The notes under the pieces were generated by a model. It was not told the DNA's origin. It did no database searches and was given only the letters and a program-made list of their open reading frames with translations. A stretch of DNA of 64,000 bases from Taenia hydatigena (lineage: Eukaryota > Platyhelminthes > Cestoda > Cyclophyllidea > Taeniidae). Each line of letters opens with the position of its first letter. Positions within the stretch are counted from its first letter, which is position 1. The position numbers and the translations under genes are program-made. The DNA is taken from contig JADWOT020001706.1 in assembly GCA_036345935.2 (NCBI GenBank), positions 1-64,000 on the forward strand, given 5' to 3'. Shown here in pieces: positions 24,588 through 38,563 of the stretch.

Positions 24588-25281
24588 TAGGTGCCTTGAA
24601 AATATAAGGCCCAAATGGTAAATTTTGCGTCTAATTTTTCTAGTAAGTGAGTGAACAGAATCAAGATAGGTAATTAAAGCTTAAAGTGGGTACAAATTAC
24701 TTGGGATCGGGGAATGGGTGCTACAAATGATAGGAGCATATGAAACATAAATAAAGCTGCATTATTTGATCACTAATTCTTTAAGTGAGATCCTAAATAC
24801 TGCAGGTTTTATCATTATAAAGCCTGTTTAATGCTGCGAATTGTAGGCTTACGAAAACCTTTTTCCAAACTCAGTTAGGCTTGACTTTTTTTGTGCCTTC
24901 TATTTCTACCAGCCATGCCAATGATGTCGTGGCACGCTTTTGTCAGCAACAGAATTCGTGGCTTCAGATTTAGTCTTGGGTCAAGGCCCTAATTTTACTG
25001 CCTATTAAGAGCAAGTAATGTTTGAGGAGCGGGTGTCTTTTCTTTTGTACCTCTGGTTAATGATAATGAAAATGGGGCGGCAAAGTGTACGAAAACGTCC
25101 CTTCGAGTCGAGTGATGAATGCGTGCGAAGGACTGGCCATTGAAAAGCATGCGAGGTCAAATGTGATTTGGGATTTCATCTTTGTCCTCTTCCATTTGTG
25201 CACGTGCATTCAATGTTTTTGCGCTACTTCCATATGCTGGGAGAATAGTTCATTTCAGCAAAGTAGTGTATATCAATGTGG

Positions 25282-25680
25282 TCACACCCTCATGAATTGA
25301 TTGATCCTGCCAAGTTCAAACATCTTGCAAGCATTCATCGGGATGACTTTGAACTGCCCTAGCATATGAATGTCTTCAGTACAGATCGGTGTGTGCGTCG
25401 TTTTCATGGTGTGAACCCAATGAATATTGCTAGCTTTTGCCGTGGATGGGACGTAGTAATTGCCGTCTTGTGGGACTAGGATGGTGTAAAGCCCTCCAGT
25501 AAAGCCAAGTCTTTTAATGAAAGCATTTGCACTTGCAAATCGGAAAACCTTATAGCAAAGGGCATGGAAGCGGCTATTACTTAGGTGGTAGAAAAGGCTC
25601 CATTGTCCTTTCTCAAATTGGTTTACCTGGATGGTAGGACCCATCTGGCTATGTAAGCTTGTTAGTTTTCTGATTTTCAC
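25282..25680 (-). CDS. Unrecognised 132-codon open frame
   Basis: This is among the longer open frames that lie outside the repeat copies. The translation is of mixed composition with few low-complexity runs (for example GFTGGLYTILVPQDGNYY and KVFRFASANAFIKRLGF), which looks more protein-like than most frames here. No domain is recognised and I saw no convincing splice sites at either end, so a start cannot be argued. It may be a decayed exon or a chance frame. No function is proposed. Confidence 0.2.
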   Translation of the reverse strand: MKIRKLTSLHSQMGPTIQVNQFEKGQWSLFYHLSNSRFHALCYKVFRFASANAFIKRLGFTGGLYTILVPQDGNYYVPSTAKASNIHWVHTMKTTHTPICTEDIHMLGQFKVIPMNACKMFELGRINQFMRV

Positions 25681-26877
25681 CCTCTTTCAGATTGCCCTAA
25701 GGCATCCGAGAAACGGTTGTACTGACCCTGATCGGATTCACTTTTGCTGTTGTTTAGTGTGTATATGCGACGTGTGCTTCGTAGCACCAAATCGAGGCTA
25801 GCTAGAAAACTGATTGACGAGTTGCCAAAACAATCTTAATTTATTACCCAAAGTATCGCACATCAAAAACGGAGGGTGATTAGACTCGAGCTGTGAAATG
25901 AAATGTCTTAAAATTCACATTATGAAGCTTTGGAGTTTACTCTAGCAAGTAGGCGTACGAAGGAAGACAATCGAAATAAAAAGGGCCTAATAACAAATAA
26001 CAAGCTAAGGCTAATAAAAAAGCTCCAAACACTAACCAGTTTTTCAACTTGTCCGAGCAAATTGAGCCCCGTTAACCGAAAATAATGGCCACCAAAACTA
26101 ACGCTACTTACGTATTTCTCGCACAAATCTAGCTAATCACTTCAATGCTGTCCGATAAAAGAAATAAGCTTCTAATTTTGTGCATGTACAGCATGGAGAA
26201 GGTTATTGCGAACACCTAGTTTTTTGGTTTTAGGCGTTGAATCATAAGGCGAAACTGCAAACGAAACAAATTATTTGGCAAGCGTAAGTAAGAAAACTAG
26301 TAACAAATCCTGGCTTTGGAAACGCGTTAAAATAACACTATCAGAGCCTTGAACCCACGCTATTGCAATTAAAATGACAATTTAGCATTTGTTTTGACAA
26401 TTCGTCAGTGAACTTTCACTATTCACAAGTTTGATGTTCATAACCAGTTTGATTTACAAAGCCCATTACAGTGTACTTTTGTTTGTGATTTAGTGTAGCT
26501 TTGATTCATTTTGATAGTTTTCGCATGGCTTTCCAACAGGAACTTACATCGTCCTCCCATCTTGAGTCTTGGTACACAGGAAGCGACCGGCACAGCCTCC
26601 GCAACGCCGCGAGACTACCAGCGACCTTCAAAACGAAAAATAAAAAGAGAAAAATTAAGGTTGCGGATGTAATCCGACAAATAGGGACATGCTAGTAAAA
26701 TATTAGAAAAATATGCGGTGTCGAATGCACTAAAGAACCGAGTTAGTTGATCGTATAACAGCAAGATTTAGGCAAAGTATGGAAATATACAACCCAAAGT
26801 GCAAAAGTAAGCTTACATGGGAAAAGTTAAAAGAACCTGAAAGCTTAGACGCAATGAAAGCATTAATGTAGCACTTT

Positions 26878-27110
26878 GGAGCCCCCTTGAAAGAGAAAGA
26901 AGGCAAATACCAGGGCAGAATACACATATCCATTAGGCAGGAGAATAGGGCTGTAATACTTGGTTTGTTTGAACTACCGGTTTTGGTCAGAGACAGTGGT
27001 AGCCACACTACCCTAGCTGTATAGTCTGGCTTTTGGACCATGCCTTCAAGAGAGCCCCTAGACGCTACAATGACCACCTCTCCGTGACAAAAACCAAAAC
27101 CAGTGGTCAT
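26878..27110. mobile_element. MITE-like element M in copy B, with terminal inverted repeats
   Basis: The core at about 26,964-27,110 starts CTACCGGTTTTGGTCAGAGA and ends, inverted, as CACCTCTCCGTGAC followed by AAAAACCAAAACCAGTGGTC. The two ends are imperfect inverted repeats of about 30 bp. A second piece of the same element in opposite orientation (26,878-26,958, with GGAGCCCCCTTGAAAGAGAA and CAAATACCAGGGCAGAAT) abuts it head to head. There is no coding capacity. This best preserved copy suggests a non-autonomous DNA transposon. Confidence 0.55.
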
Positions 27111-28154
27111 ACCAAAAAGAGTATTACAATATCACATGTAATGACGCGACAATAAAGCCCTCAGATTGGATTGGTTGTCAATAGAGAGGCCAAGTAACGC
27201 AATGGTAAGCACTGAGCAGGATACAAAATATTGCATAGGGCTGAATGACGTAATGACAGACTTCTGTTAAACAGGGTTCCAGTCCTCCACCCTCAATTGC
27301 GCAGACAATGCCTAGCAGAGCCAATATGTGCACGAATTGATTAAAAGGTCTAAACAATATGCTGCCTCGGTAAGTTGAATATCGTGCGTATTAGCTATGC
27401 AATACTTAGTTCAATTCCGTAGGTTGACCTGGCTAAGCATCTCAACACGTAATCTGATTGGATTTTGAATGCCACTGCCATCGCAAAGTCGTTACTTGTG
27501 TGAAGCTCAATAAAGCATTTTAGGTTGAAGGGGTCTGGATTCCAGCCTAATGCGTCTTAAATTGCGTGCCTGCGTATATCTAGATTATTGTGGTACTTGC
27601 GTACTTATAGAAGATTGGGATCGAACCATGCCTTTTGCGAAGTATGACGTATTTAAATGCTGGTACATCCAATGAGGGGTGTTGGGAGCTAATACCAAAC
27701 CAATTGACTGTGAACTACACCAAAAGATGAGAAGGAGGAAGAGGGGGAGAAGGTGGTAGTGGATGTATGCCTTTTTAGGCAGAAATTGGTGTCTGCATTT
27801 TTTCTTCGGTGGTCGATGACGGCGCACTAGATAGTATCTGAACTTCGGAGGTGGAAGTGAAGGTCTGCGTGTGGGAAGGAGGACAGAGGTATTATGCACA
27901 TCTTTATTAGGCCTAGGCTTCGAAGCGAGTTGAGTTGTTATTGACTATAGAGAGCGTATGTGAAGGGATTTATAAAATTGTCTTTGAAGACATCCTTGTA
28001 GGCGTGACGTGATGTGCGGCTTGCGACACCCTCTTCCCTCTCCATTACAATCATTACGGTATTGTTACCTCCTCAATACACCGCATCGTCGCGTGGATCC
28101 CCACTCACACCTCGTTGAAGAAGCACTGCTTCTACATTTTACATGACTGGGATG

Positions 28155-28176
28155 AAAATATATGCATGCATGCATT
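28155..28176 (+). repeat. Short (TGCA) repeat
   Basis: A run of TATGCATGCATGCAT-type repeat. Copy C has a related but interrupted run (TATGCATGTATGCATG) at about 60,700, so the microsatellite predates the separation of the two copies. Confidence 0.6.
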
Positions 28177-31100
28177 TCTACTCAAACTGCCATCAACACA
28201 ACCCCACTACAATAATGTAAGGCTTTAATTTACGAACAGCGTGTGCTCCAAATAACACAGTCCCAACAGTGGTAGCTAGTAGTGTACGTGCTTTGCTAGT
28301 GCCCCAGTAGAAGGGGTTCAGGGTGAGGAGGAAGACAATTGCTGCAGCAACTTTATTATCCCATACAATGTCTACTTGCTTGTAGTCACTTCTGTTGCAA
28401 TATTTTTGAGGCAGAATGTCATTGCTACTGAATTAATGCGCAGTAGGAGTTGCACATCGGGGTGGGTATCTGATCGGACACTGGCTAGAGAAGGGGGGTC
28501 GCACACAGACCAGAACCGCAAAAAGAGAACCAAGAGAAAAAAAGGTAAGAGGGGCATCTATTTGTATTCATCTTGTTAGTAAAAGCACTCTATCACATCA
28601 TCAACAAGATGACTATGTTATTTCATAAGAAAACGTAAAAACGCGGTTATTGACGAGTCATGAGCAAGTTCGTAGAAGTAATTTGAACAGATGGAAGGAG
28701 AAGGAAGGAAGGGAGGGCATTCTTCTTCTTACCATTACCAAATCAACTTTCGTATTTTTTAACAACTAATCGTGAGCGATGATAGTACTGCATACTGATC
28801 CACCCTCCACCTACAAAACCTTACAAGCAGTGTGACCACTTGCACTAGTCACTCGATACCCACGCCAAGGACTGTCATCACACAATGCGTTAATGAAACA
28901 TCCCTTATCACGCGTCTCAAATACTCACAAATGGTCATCAGCACCACCATCGCGACCACCAGAAGCCACGCTAACGTATAGCACCCCATTAACGCGCCTG
29001 CTAACACTCTTGCAAAAGACAATGAATGCACACACGCAGCAGAGAAGTCGATTAGCCCACATTTAAAATGTGAAGCTATCACATCATATGCAAGGCAGAG
29101 GAATGCATCACAAAACATGCACTTTTGAAGCAGGCAAATTTTCCAACGGACGTGATTTCGCGTGCACGCCTTCCGTGGCAGGGAAACACATTCACTCGCT
29201 TGGTGATGTAGGGCTCTACCAACAGCAGCAACAACAACCAGATCTGCATTCGAGTGTCACAGTTGGTTGGACAGCAGCAGCAGTTAATATATCATTAACG
29301 ACATAATGCGCTAACGTTCCTGAAGGAAGAGGCTTTAAGAAGGGAATGGAAAATGAACAGGTATTTGGAGAAGGACCTATAGTGCATTTTGCTTGCTATT
29401 ATGCGATGCGAGATAAAGGATTCCCCACACAACCACATTCGAGTCACGACTAATTAATCAGTTACTTCCATTTCTCCAAGCCCCAGTCACTGACGATGTT
29501 GGGACCAAGCACCAGGAAGGCACTCCTACAGTGACACGAGAGATGGATTAGTAGTAGATGAAAAGGTAAAATGGAGGTCACTAAAGCGGAACTATAGTCC
29601 ACAGCTCCATCTTGTCCTCGTTGGGGAAGATGTGCAACTGTCTTGATGATGACTTGAAGGCGTAGGTTGTTTTGAAGGGGTTTCCGCATGTGTCCTGTTC
29701 TCAAGACTATCTATGTATAAACTGTTGAAAAATAGGGGAGATATTTGTAAAGGGAAAAATAAATGTGATGAGGCACTTAAAGAAATGGATCACGTAGTTC
29801 ACTCCGTCTTTATTCTTTGATCCGGGTGACTCCACCGTGCGGCACACTCTCACGAAAGGCTGTAGCCAAGGTAGGATCCAAGACGTGACACAATCCAAGT
29901 CGGTAAGATCATTTAATGCCTGTGGCGCTGGTGTTAGTGGATGAAGTAGGCGTACCCTTGAAAAGATTGCCCAATCGTTCTCCATTGGCGAGCTGTATGC
30001 GTCTTGAGCACATTGAGCAGGAGCGATTTAAGCAAATGCAAGCCAAGGTGGTAAAGATTCTACTTCAAATGCGACTTTCACCTGTAATTCACGCTCTTGT
30101 CAAATAGTCGATCTATCGTTTGGCTTCAGCATGAGTGAGGTTGTTGTTTTACAATTCGCTTTCCTTCCGCGCTCGCATTTGTATGGTGCACATGAAATCA
30201 ATTTGCAAAAGGCATCTTGAAGGCATTATTATCAAAAAAAAGGAGTCTAGGCTGATTGTCGGCAAGTTAACCAAACGAAACTCAAATTGGCAACGAAGAC
30301 AACATCATTAAAAATGCAAGCAGTTCAGATTGGAACTAGAGACAATTGAGGTTAAGACCGGTTATGAGGATGAAGCCCAACGCAATTGTAGCATAATTAA
30401 AGGCCCCGACTGTCAAATTGCTACGGTGCCAAAAACGTGGGTCTCCACTCAAACTACAGCATTTTGTGCTAAGCAGCTGCATTGAGTGTGCATCAACAAA
30501 AGGTCAGGTAGCATGGGTATTACACTGCGCCGTATCTTGTTAATTCCAGTTCATAATTAACTAAGAGTAGGAATCAAATTTTAGGGCACCCGCGTTCAGG
30601 TGAAGTCCAGTTTGATTATAGGACGCTTGATGCCTTGGAGCGAACACAATGTAATGCGAATGATCGCAATACGAAAACGAATAGCATAAGTACTTAGCTG
30701 CGTTCTGCAGCAGCACTGTGCAGGGACATCCGACGATGACCGTTCTCTATCCCTTCCTCAACTTTCTTTCTGTAACCGTCCCATCTTCGTCTCTCACCCA
30801 ACTATTATTTTGCACCACTTAGCCAAACAAATCAGCCGCAGTCAGCGCCAAGGTAACAGTTGGCCTAAATCGTACCTTTTCAAGCTAAATAGCCGCAAAT
30901 TTTTAACTGAATTCATACCTCGCTGCCCTTTCCGCTACACAAATCCACTTATAGGAGATGCCGTCAGAAGCCTACAGAAGGCGACATTAAGAGGCACCAC
31001 GTTACACATGCTACTAATCGAGTTGCACGTGCCAGATTTGAAGAGGTTAATCACACAAAAGAGAACTATCAGAGATGCTCTTATACGCCTTCTATCGTCT

Positions 31101-33099
31101 TCTATTATTCATTCTACTTTGCAATGTCGTTCCCACCATTCAATCATTCACCAGTGCCTCCCTTCCGCTTCATTTTCTCCATCTTTTGCCCTCCGCTTCC
31201 GTTGACTTCCTATCCATCTTTTCGTTAATCTCGACGTCCCGCCCCACCTCATCAGAGCCATCAGGGTGCCAAAAGGGATAAATGCAGTAAAAATTAGTGG
31301 AAAGTTATGCCATCAACCACATTCCCCCTCCTCTACTCTACCTGTTATATATTCTCCTTTCTCTCCCTTACTTCATTCATCTGGTATCCAGTGCATATCA
31401 CATAGAAAAGGAAAACTATGCTCGGTCTCTTCGAGCATGCCATTGAATAGGAATTTTAAAATTCCACTCACTGAGTCAAATCCTTCATATTATACTTGGT
31501 CACATGGCCAGTTGAGTGGATAAGTTAGTCACTTCGGGAATAGATAAAAAAATGATTAAGAAATTCAGCATGCTGCACTGCAGCAATGTGCAGAGATATC
31601 TTACGATGCCCATTTTCAATCTTCTCTTCTTCCTTAACCTTCTTTATTCCTTCTCATCCCTTTGCGTGTACTCCATGCATTCAACTCTACAATGCATCTA
31701 CATTGTAATTTTCTTACCTTTGTTTTCCACTTTAGTGACACAAAGACGTGTAGCTCCTCTACCCTTCTCACGCTTCTCTCACCATCACCTCTCTTAAATC
31801 CAGCACAAATTCTCCCCTCTCTTCCTCTCCTCTTTCTACTTCACCAACCGCCAGAGTCCTCTTGACTAGGCCATTATTAAATCAAGCAAAGAAGCATAAT
31901 CAGATTAGATTAACAAAAGCTTGACTAAATCTGTCCAAACCACACTGTACTTAAAACCAAACATCATTTTGCATAGCTTAGCTTAAATTCCTGAAAATCC
32001 TTTAATTTTGTGATTCTTTTCGCTACCCTAGCTTGTTCTGCATCACTTTGGCTTAATCCTATCTCATTGTCTTCCTTTTCTCTACTTACTACTTCGTGAT
32101 CCATAGGCTGGTCGAACTTCTGTCTGCCTATCTAATTGCCCACTTCCTACATTCACCTTGCAGAGAGCCCCTCTACCTGAAGCTTCACAATTTCGGGTAA
32201 AAACGTACTCTTGCCTCCTTAGTCCATCTGTGCCCTTTTCACTATATGTCTACGCCTGTCTGTCTGTTTGTCTGCCCGAGTCTGCATGTGTGTTATTGCA
32301 CATTTCAATTTTCCCCTTTTTAAAGGGTCACCTTAATTGGTGTTGCTCAAAAACAGGTAGAAAGATGTGTGTGTGTGTATGTATGGCCTTAAGTGTACAT
32401 GGATTTGAAGGGCTCATTCTTCCCATAGTCTCCTTTAAACTTGCTTTTATGGGCAGCCAACTAGACAGTTCCATCCTGAGCCTAGTAAGATCTCCTTTGC
32501 TCTTATGTTGGATGGCCAGTCGGTCGCCCATTTACTTTTAACTCCAGACATCGCCAGTACTTTATAACCCACCAACTCACTTCAATTAATTTAATCGTTT
32601 TTTTTTCCTGCGGCTTCTTCAATTTTTTTCCTTCATTCAGATTGAAGAGGGCATCTCATGGTGGGAAGAGAGTAGCATTGAAACGCCTATGAGTTGCTTC
32701 GCATGGCGGTCGACTTTGAGTCAGCAAATGCTAAAGAGAGGCAAGTCAAGCAATGTAGCACGTAAGACTGGTGCATACTTTAATGTCAATTGAAGGCGGT
32801 TTGTTCTCTTTGTCACCAGTAGTCCATACTGCCTGTGTGAGAGCTGTAAACGGCGAAAATGCAGTGCAAGCGGTAGTAAATAAAGGTGGTACACCTGTCA
32901 TTCGACGGCTGTATGACTCGCGACTGGAGAGCTGTAGTGCCTCATCCCTATGCTGAGATGAAACAAAAGACGCTGGCGGAGCGCCAACCTGATACGAGAT
33001 CAGCCACGCGCTGGCTAAGCCCCTGCTTTTCCCTTGGTACTTCGAGAGGCAAAAAAGTGGAGAGGAGCAATCAAGAGTGGAGCTAGAACCTACCCACAT

Positions 33100-36000
33100 T
33101 TGCAACAATTTACTACTACTACATGGGATTTGAGAGAAAAACCAAGACAACAAATTACAGAAGAGCAGTCGCGATCAATGAAAGATGAAACAAATTGAAT
33201 AGGAGCACTAGTGGCTAAAGCTTATTTTTTATTGTTTTGCACAAAAACATGAGGAGAGATTTTGAACGAGACCAAACGAGAGGAAGTAGAACACAATGAT
33301 GTAGGCGTGGTCTCTCACTATTCATTGCCACTATAGGCTCTTTGTAATTCGAATAGGCTTAGAGTGGAAAAATTTACCACGACAACTGCCATAGGTAATC
33401 GCAGACGGAAACTCCGTTCTGAGTCTTTGCACAGCAATTTAATTGCGCTCCTTTAAGGAAGTGACTGAATATGAGTTCATCTTGTTGTGCTCCTGAACTC
33501 AAATCAGTTGCTCTTTCCATACTCGGTCGCAATGAGAGCGCAGGAAGACACTCGACTGCCAACGCAGAGATACGAAGTCGCACGAAAGAATTTTGCCTGA
33601 TGTTGATGGCTCTTCAGATGCTGACGAAGTCTCACAAGAAAAGTTAATTTTCACGTGTTGGTGACGTCTGTGCGCCCATATTACAGAATCCTCATTAACG
33701 AATCATTGAATGTCAAAGTCTGAAGGTCTGGTCAGTGTATGAATGGGCAAAATTGCACAATCTACCAGTTTTTTTATGTGGACCATCTTCAGACCACGCA
33801 TTACTGCAATGCTGGGACAAGAGAATAAAGTAGTAGAAATTTGTGCTGCAACAACCGATACGTCTACTGCTTAATCTAGAGGCGGAAATTTAGCCAAAAT
33901 TATGCAAGACAGCTCTCGTTACCTGCTCATCAAAAACAAAACCGTCTGTGGGACCAATTTGAACTTACTCTACACAAATGATGACCGCAGGATGAGCAAG
34001 AGGAGACTGCAGATCTTGCAACGTCAAAATGCGCTGTTCCCACCACGCATTTTGTAGGGGTAGATGCGAGACTTTGAAGAAGGGAAGTTTGCCAGAAGAC
34101 CTGCCGACGAAGGAATGGTCCACCTGTTCATAAGGTCACTTACTTTGACTGCGTCAAAAAGATTTCGTCAATGCTTTCAGCAGGGAAAAAATAGAATTCT
34201 CAATTAATTCCTGATTGAAGTAAAATGCGACCTGTGAAATAGAGAAACTAAATGCATGTGATTGGGTTCGACTAAGAGATAAGTCACTGATATACATTAA
34301 GATTTCGCCAAATCGTGTATCTGTGAGGTCTTTCGCTATTCAGCGGATCCATTTAGCCGAACAATACTACAATTCCATGCCAAGTTACCAGTAGCCTGCC
34401 ACTTAGCGGAGTGTTTTGCAATCCAACTAATACACGCCGTCGCTTTGTAAGTAGAAACAATACATTCGCCGAATTCAAAAGTAATTGCTTCCATCTAGTT
34501 TTCTAAGGTATTAAGACTCCTACTCTGTGGTTCTCTTGGGAGGATTCGTCCCTGAGGCAAATCGGTAGACCCTGCTGCCACCTCCTCAGTACGTCAGCAC
34601 TACACTCCCTGCCCTAAAATTATAACTTGCCTTGTCTTACTTTCGAGTGTTGACAAAGTTTTTGCATCTGCTACATGCTAATGTTCCCCATCCAAGGAAG
34701 TGAAAATCACAAGAGTCAAGCAACCAAGCATTCCATGCCTATCGATTCCTTTTATATTTAGCTTAGCGAACAGTCTCACTCAGCCCATCGTCACACCTGC
34801 AAGTTTACCATCCAAACGAATTGGAAATGAAGACTAGAAAGCGTTACAAAAGTTTGATATTGACTTCAAGGTCAAACGCCGTCCTTGGCTATTTTACTGA
34901 TTTCGGAGTGCAAAATCCTCCCCAATGGCCTTCGTTCTCAAGCAAGAGTAATAAGTTTGAGCGCCTTATGCACCATAATGCAGTGATAATGCCTAGAGTT
35001 TGTGGTTATCTATATGGGTTCGTCAGCCAACGCTGGCAGCAGACACGCATTCCTCCATGTAGCGTGGAAAAAGCGCTAGAGCATCTCATCAGTGACTGCG
35101 TTAGTCGACGAGTAATCTTGTAGCGTTTGGCTTTAGAAAACATAATCTGGCTGGCATAGGAAACATCTCTTTGGTACATTTTAGTGAAAGACTTAAAGCA
35201 GTCAACTGAGTGGTTGGCCCCACTAACGTCGCATAAGCTGGAACAGCAACGTCAGACCCGTTGAACAATTATTTTAATAAATTGATTGAGTTGCAGACTT
35301 TGGGAGTGAATAAGTGATCGACAATCTGTTAGCTCCATCGTCGTACTCGAGTCTTATTCGAGTGATCGAGGGTTCCGTTGGATGCTTCATAGAAGGTCTC
35401 CTCTAACTAACAACTCAAAGGAGGTAAGCGCAAACGAAGTGAGAAGAATGAACTAGCTAATGAAAAACCAAGTGGATAGCCCGTAAGGAAAGCAATGAAG
35501 TCGTAATGCAGACTCAAATTGTTGGCCGTTTCAAGAGAATCAGAATCATGCAGTCGACCTTTCAAAAGAAGCCCAACTTGCTTCATAATTAGGCCAAATT
35601 TTAAGCAGGATGATTGCGCTCCTATAAGATAAACACACTAACTACTATTTTTTTATTAAAGTCTGCTTAACAAAATTTAAACGAGTTTAGTCTTTGCTAA
35701 GCATAGTGAAGCTGCCTTACTTTATGTGGTGGTAAAAAGAGCAACTAACCACCAATAAGAGACTGAATTGACATTGAATATTGAAGTCGAGAGAGAAAAT
35801 CTGGCCCCTAAATTTGTTAGAGAATTTTTGCCAGGCTACTCGGAATTCAAAGCGGAGCTTCAAATGCACTGCGGATGCGTCCTCATCGTTTGCAACTCCA
35901 TAGCTATCCCGAAAGATTAGGATTGAGGGAGAAACCAGGGACAGGGGACATAATGGGCATGGAATGCCAGAAAGAGGAGGAGGGGAAAAGAATCGAGTTT

Positions 36001-37715
36001 AAGAATTTGCTTCGGGTCGAAACAGTTAATTGCATCCTGGCCATAAACAAAGACACATTTGCATGGGTTTGAGCTTTATCATCTACTCATTTAAACACGC
36101 GGTTCTTTGTAGCTCAACTTGCCCTGAAGTCCAATCGATCGATATGTGGATCGATAGACCACCCAAATGAAAAGAGAAATGCACTGACTGCATAGCACGC
36201 GGTCTTATCGATTCATCGACCTATGCACAGACTCGTGAGTTTGAATCAGCAACGAGGCGTTGGAAGGGGAGAGCGCAGACGACCTGGGTATAGGCAATCC
36301 ACCCACCCACTTGCCCACCCGACCCCATTGAGGACGCTGCTTTGGCCACCTCTTTCTGACGCATACGAATTGCGCACCTTCTTGAAAAAAGGATCACCGA
36401 ACTGCTGCGAAGAAGAAGGCTTAGAAGCCATAGGGTCCTTCTTTGCAAAAAAATGTTGCAGCTACATCAATAAGAGTTGGTGACAGTTCACGTCCATTTA
36501 ACCACCACCGCAGTTGTGCTCGCTTTTAATCCATGCGTTGCTCATGGTCCCAAAACACCAACCTCTTGTCAGTGACTTCAGCAGACCAGTAAATGGCTGC
36601 GCTTTAATGGGAGAATAGCATCACTCTCGGGGAAACCCAACTGTAGACGATGCAGGCACTCACGTAGTGGCACAGTTTTGAGGTGCCACCGCTACTACTA
36701 CCACCAACGTAGAGCCTATTAATTTCCGACGACCAAGTACAACACTTTCTAGCAGAGATGGAATTATTACAAAAGACATCGGCACCAATAAGGCAGTGTT
36801 TCAAAATTGAAACCAAAAATCCCTCAAATGCAAAAATTTGTGTTCAATAAGAAATGCGTAGTCAATGTAAAAATGCTTTAAACAAAGTACTGGACGCTAG
36901 TTTTGTCATTCTCTTTATAATGCACTCTAAAACTTGTGCTTACATTTCATTTGCAAATAAAATGCTCAACAACAGTAGCACTAAAATACCAAAATGCTTA
37001 AATCAGGCCAGCAAAGTAGCATCCAGTCACAAAATTTGCGGCCGGAAACTCGCGAAAACATTCTATATCATTTTTTGTGCATCCTCGACAAGCCTCTCGT
37101 GGTAATGATGTGATATGCACAAGAATTCAGCAAATAGCACCTAAGTTTTTAGTAAATCCTTGCTAATGAAGGCCAATGGCAACACCTAGGAGAGCAGCCG
37201 CAGAAGCACTGCGCCTACAACTGCAGTACCAAGGTAGTCGCAATATCTTCAGTTTGGTTGATCCAACGGGTCAACTCCCACTCCAAAAGTAGAAAAGGCA
37301 ATTAGCCTTCATCAGCTATTTCGTTTGCACCGTAAATAACCATCTTGCTAGCCTTGGGTCGGTGCTAAATAGCACACGTCACACATAAACGCTAGGTAGC
37401 ATCAAGCATGATTCCGGTCAGGGTCGTAAAAACCGTTTATTATTTGTCCAAGGGCTTTCTGAAAGACAGTTGACACCAGGCATTTAACACGTTTTTATAA
37501 GTTTTAGCAAAGAACTTAGGCAATGCATGCTGCATCCGATTTGACAAAAGTAGGGTCCACATTATTATTATTTATTTTAATTTTTCGAACAGAACATTAT
37601 TATTAATTTGTTTTGAGTCTGGTTATACTTTATATTATTGAAAATACACACTTCTTATTTTAAATGAATGGGAAAACAGGGTTTGTAATTTTTCGAATTT
37701 AACTCTTACTTCCAG
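33100..37715. other. No gene recognised
   Basis: About 4.6 kb with no supported feature. The most protein-like open frame is 34,821-35,123 + (100 codons, ending ...CVSRRVIL), which has no recognisable domain or splice sites. A short cluster of GATCGAT motifs lies near 36,134-36,155. I could not identify a 5' LTR of the downstream retrotransposon within the last 500 bases. Confidence 0.4.
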
Positions 37716-37877
37716 CTGTAATACTCAAGTTCTTTAAGTGTGCTTTGAAGGTCAGAGGCGGTAAGACAATTTTAGCCTGATCGTGGAGCACTGCGGTTGC
37801 TATCCAGAGGTCGACTCACGCTCTCCTTAGGGTTTCCGACATAGTTGTCGTGTATTGTCGTTCAGTCTATAACAAAG

Positions 37878-38563
37878 ATGTCCAGAAGCAACCAGTCTTC
37901 GAATAGTAAGAGTGAAGGAAAGGAAGAGAAGATAAGGGAGGAGGCTTCTACACAGGTGACAGCGTTGGCGGACCTCCCCCGCTTCAAAGAAGGAATGAAC
38001 TTTGGAGACTGGATGAAAACCGTGAGGTCTAATATCCACTTATATCCTCACCGGCAGAGGATCCCGCTCATCCTTCATGCTGTTCCGCAAGAGCTTTTCT
38101 CGGCGGCGATAGATGCAAGGGTCTCTCCTGACTCCGACATTGACCATTGCTGCAAGACGCTGGATCAACTTGTCATTGATCAGCAAGATTAGTCGCCGCT
38201 GGCTAAAGATTTTTTTCGCCGCAACCAAAAGCCAGGCGAAAACGACAAGGACTATGCTGAGTCCCTGCAACTCCTAGCCAAACGGGCCTTCAGAGGCTGC
38301 CCACCAAACAGGGTGAATAACTGGGTGGCCGTTCAATTCAGAGCCGGAGTCCGACCACCAACCATCGCGGCGAAGCTTCACGCCATAAGGACCAACGATC
38401 TCAGTCAGTTGGTGGAGGCAGCGACTAGGAAACGTCAAGAACTCCTCCTGACACAGACGTCCAACCACCGCGCTGTGCCCCACGAGCAGGTGAGCCGTAC
38501 CATTCCTTATCCTGCCTACCCCCATATGGTTCACTCCCATTTATGCGAGTCTGTGGCAAGCTA
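37878..38563 (+). pseudogene. gag remnant of the gypsy element
   Basis: Starts at ATG 37,878 (MSRSNQSSNSKSEGKEE) and reads into a capsid-like region (LPRFKEGMNFGDWMKTV). It is interrupted by TAG at 38,190-38,192 and then stays open in the same frame to about 38,563. After the stop come helical capsid features (KDYAESLQLLAKRAF, VAVQFRAGV, LSQLVEAATRKRQE). No CCHC zinc knuckle was found before the frame ends. In live elements Gag forms the particle that packages the RNA. Confidence 0.7.

Larger units (their letters stand above)
23760..25785. other. No recognised gene; purine tract and palindrome
   Basis: Begins with a GA-rich tract (about 23,768-23,815). A perfect 16-bp palindrome, CTGACCGATCGGTCAG, sits at 24,572-24,587. 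On the - strand 25,282-25,680 is open for 132 codons (see separate entry). Otherwise AT-leaning with nothing supported. Confidence 0.4.
25790..33090 (+). repeat. Large composite repeat, copy B
   Basis: Block c2 (25.79-27.4 kb) matches A and C. Block c4 (27.5-29.95 kb) matches C at 60.5-62.35 kb, including the GTCGATTAGCCCAC and CCAACAGCAGCAACAAC stretches. A stretch of about 570 bp at 27.56-28.13 kb is missing from C. Block c3 is present in part (30.3-30.7 kb, with GGTGCCAAAAACGTGGGTCT shared with D). Pyrimidine-rich segments follow (30.7-31.86 kb). The tail at 31.97-32.43 kb matches A at 23.28-23.72 kb, and 32.4-32.76 kb matches C at 62.6-62.93 kb. B therefore bridges pieces that are separate in A and C. 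No conserved reading frame was found. Confidence 0.75.
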
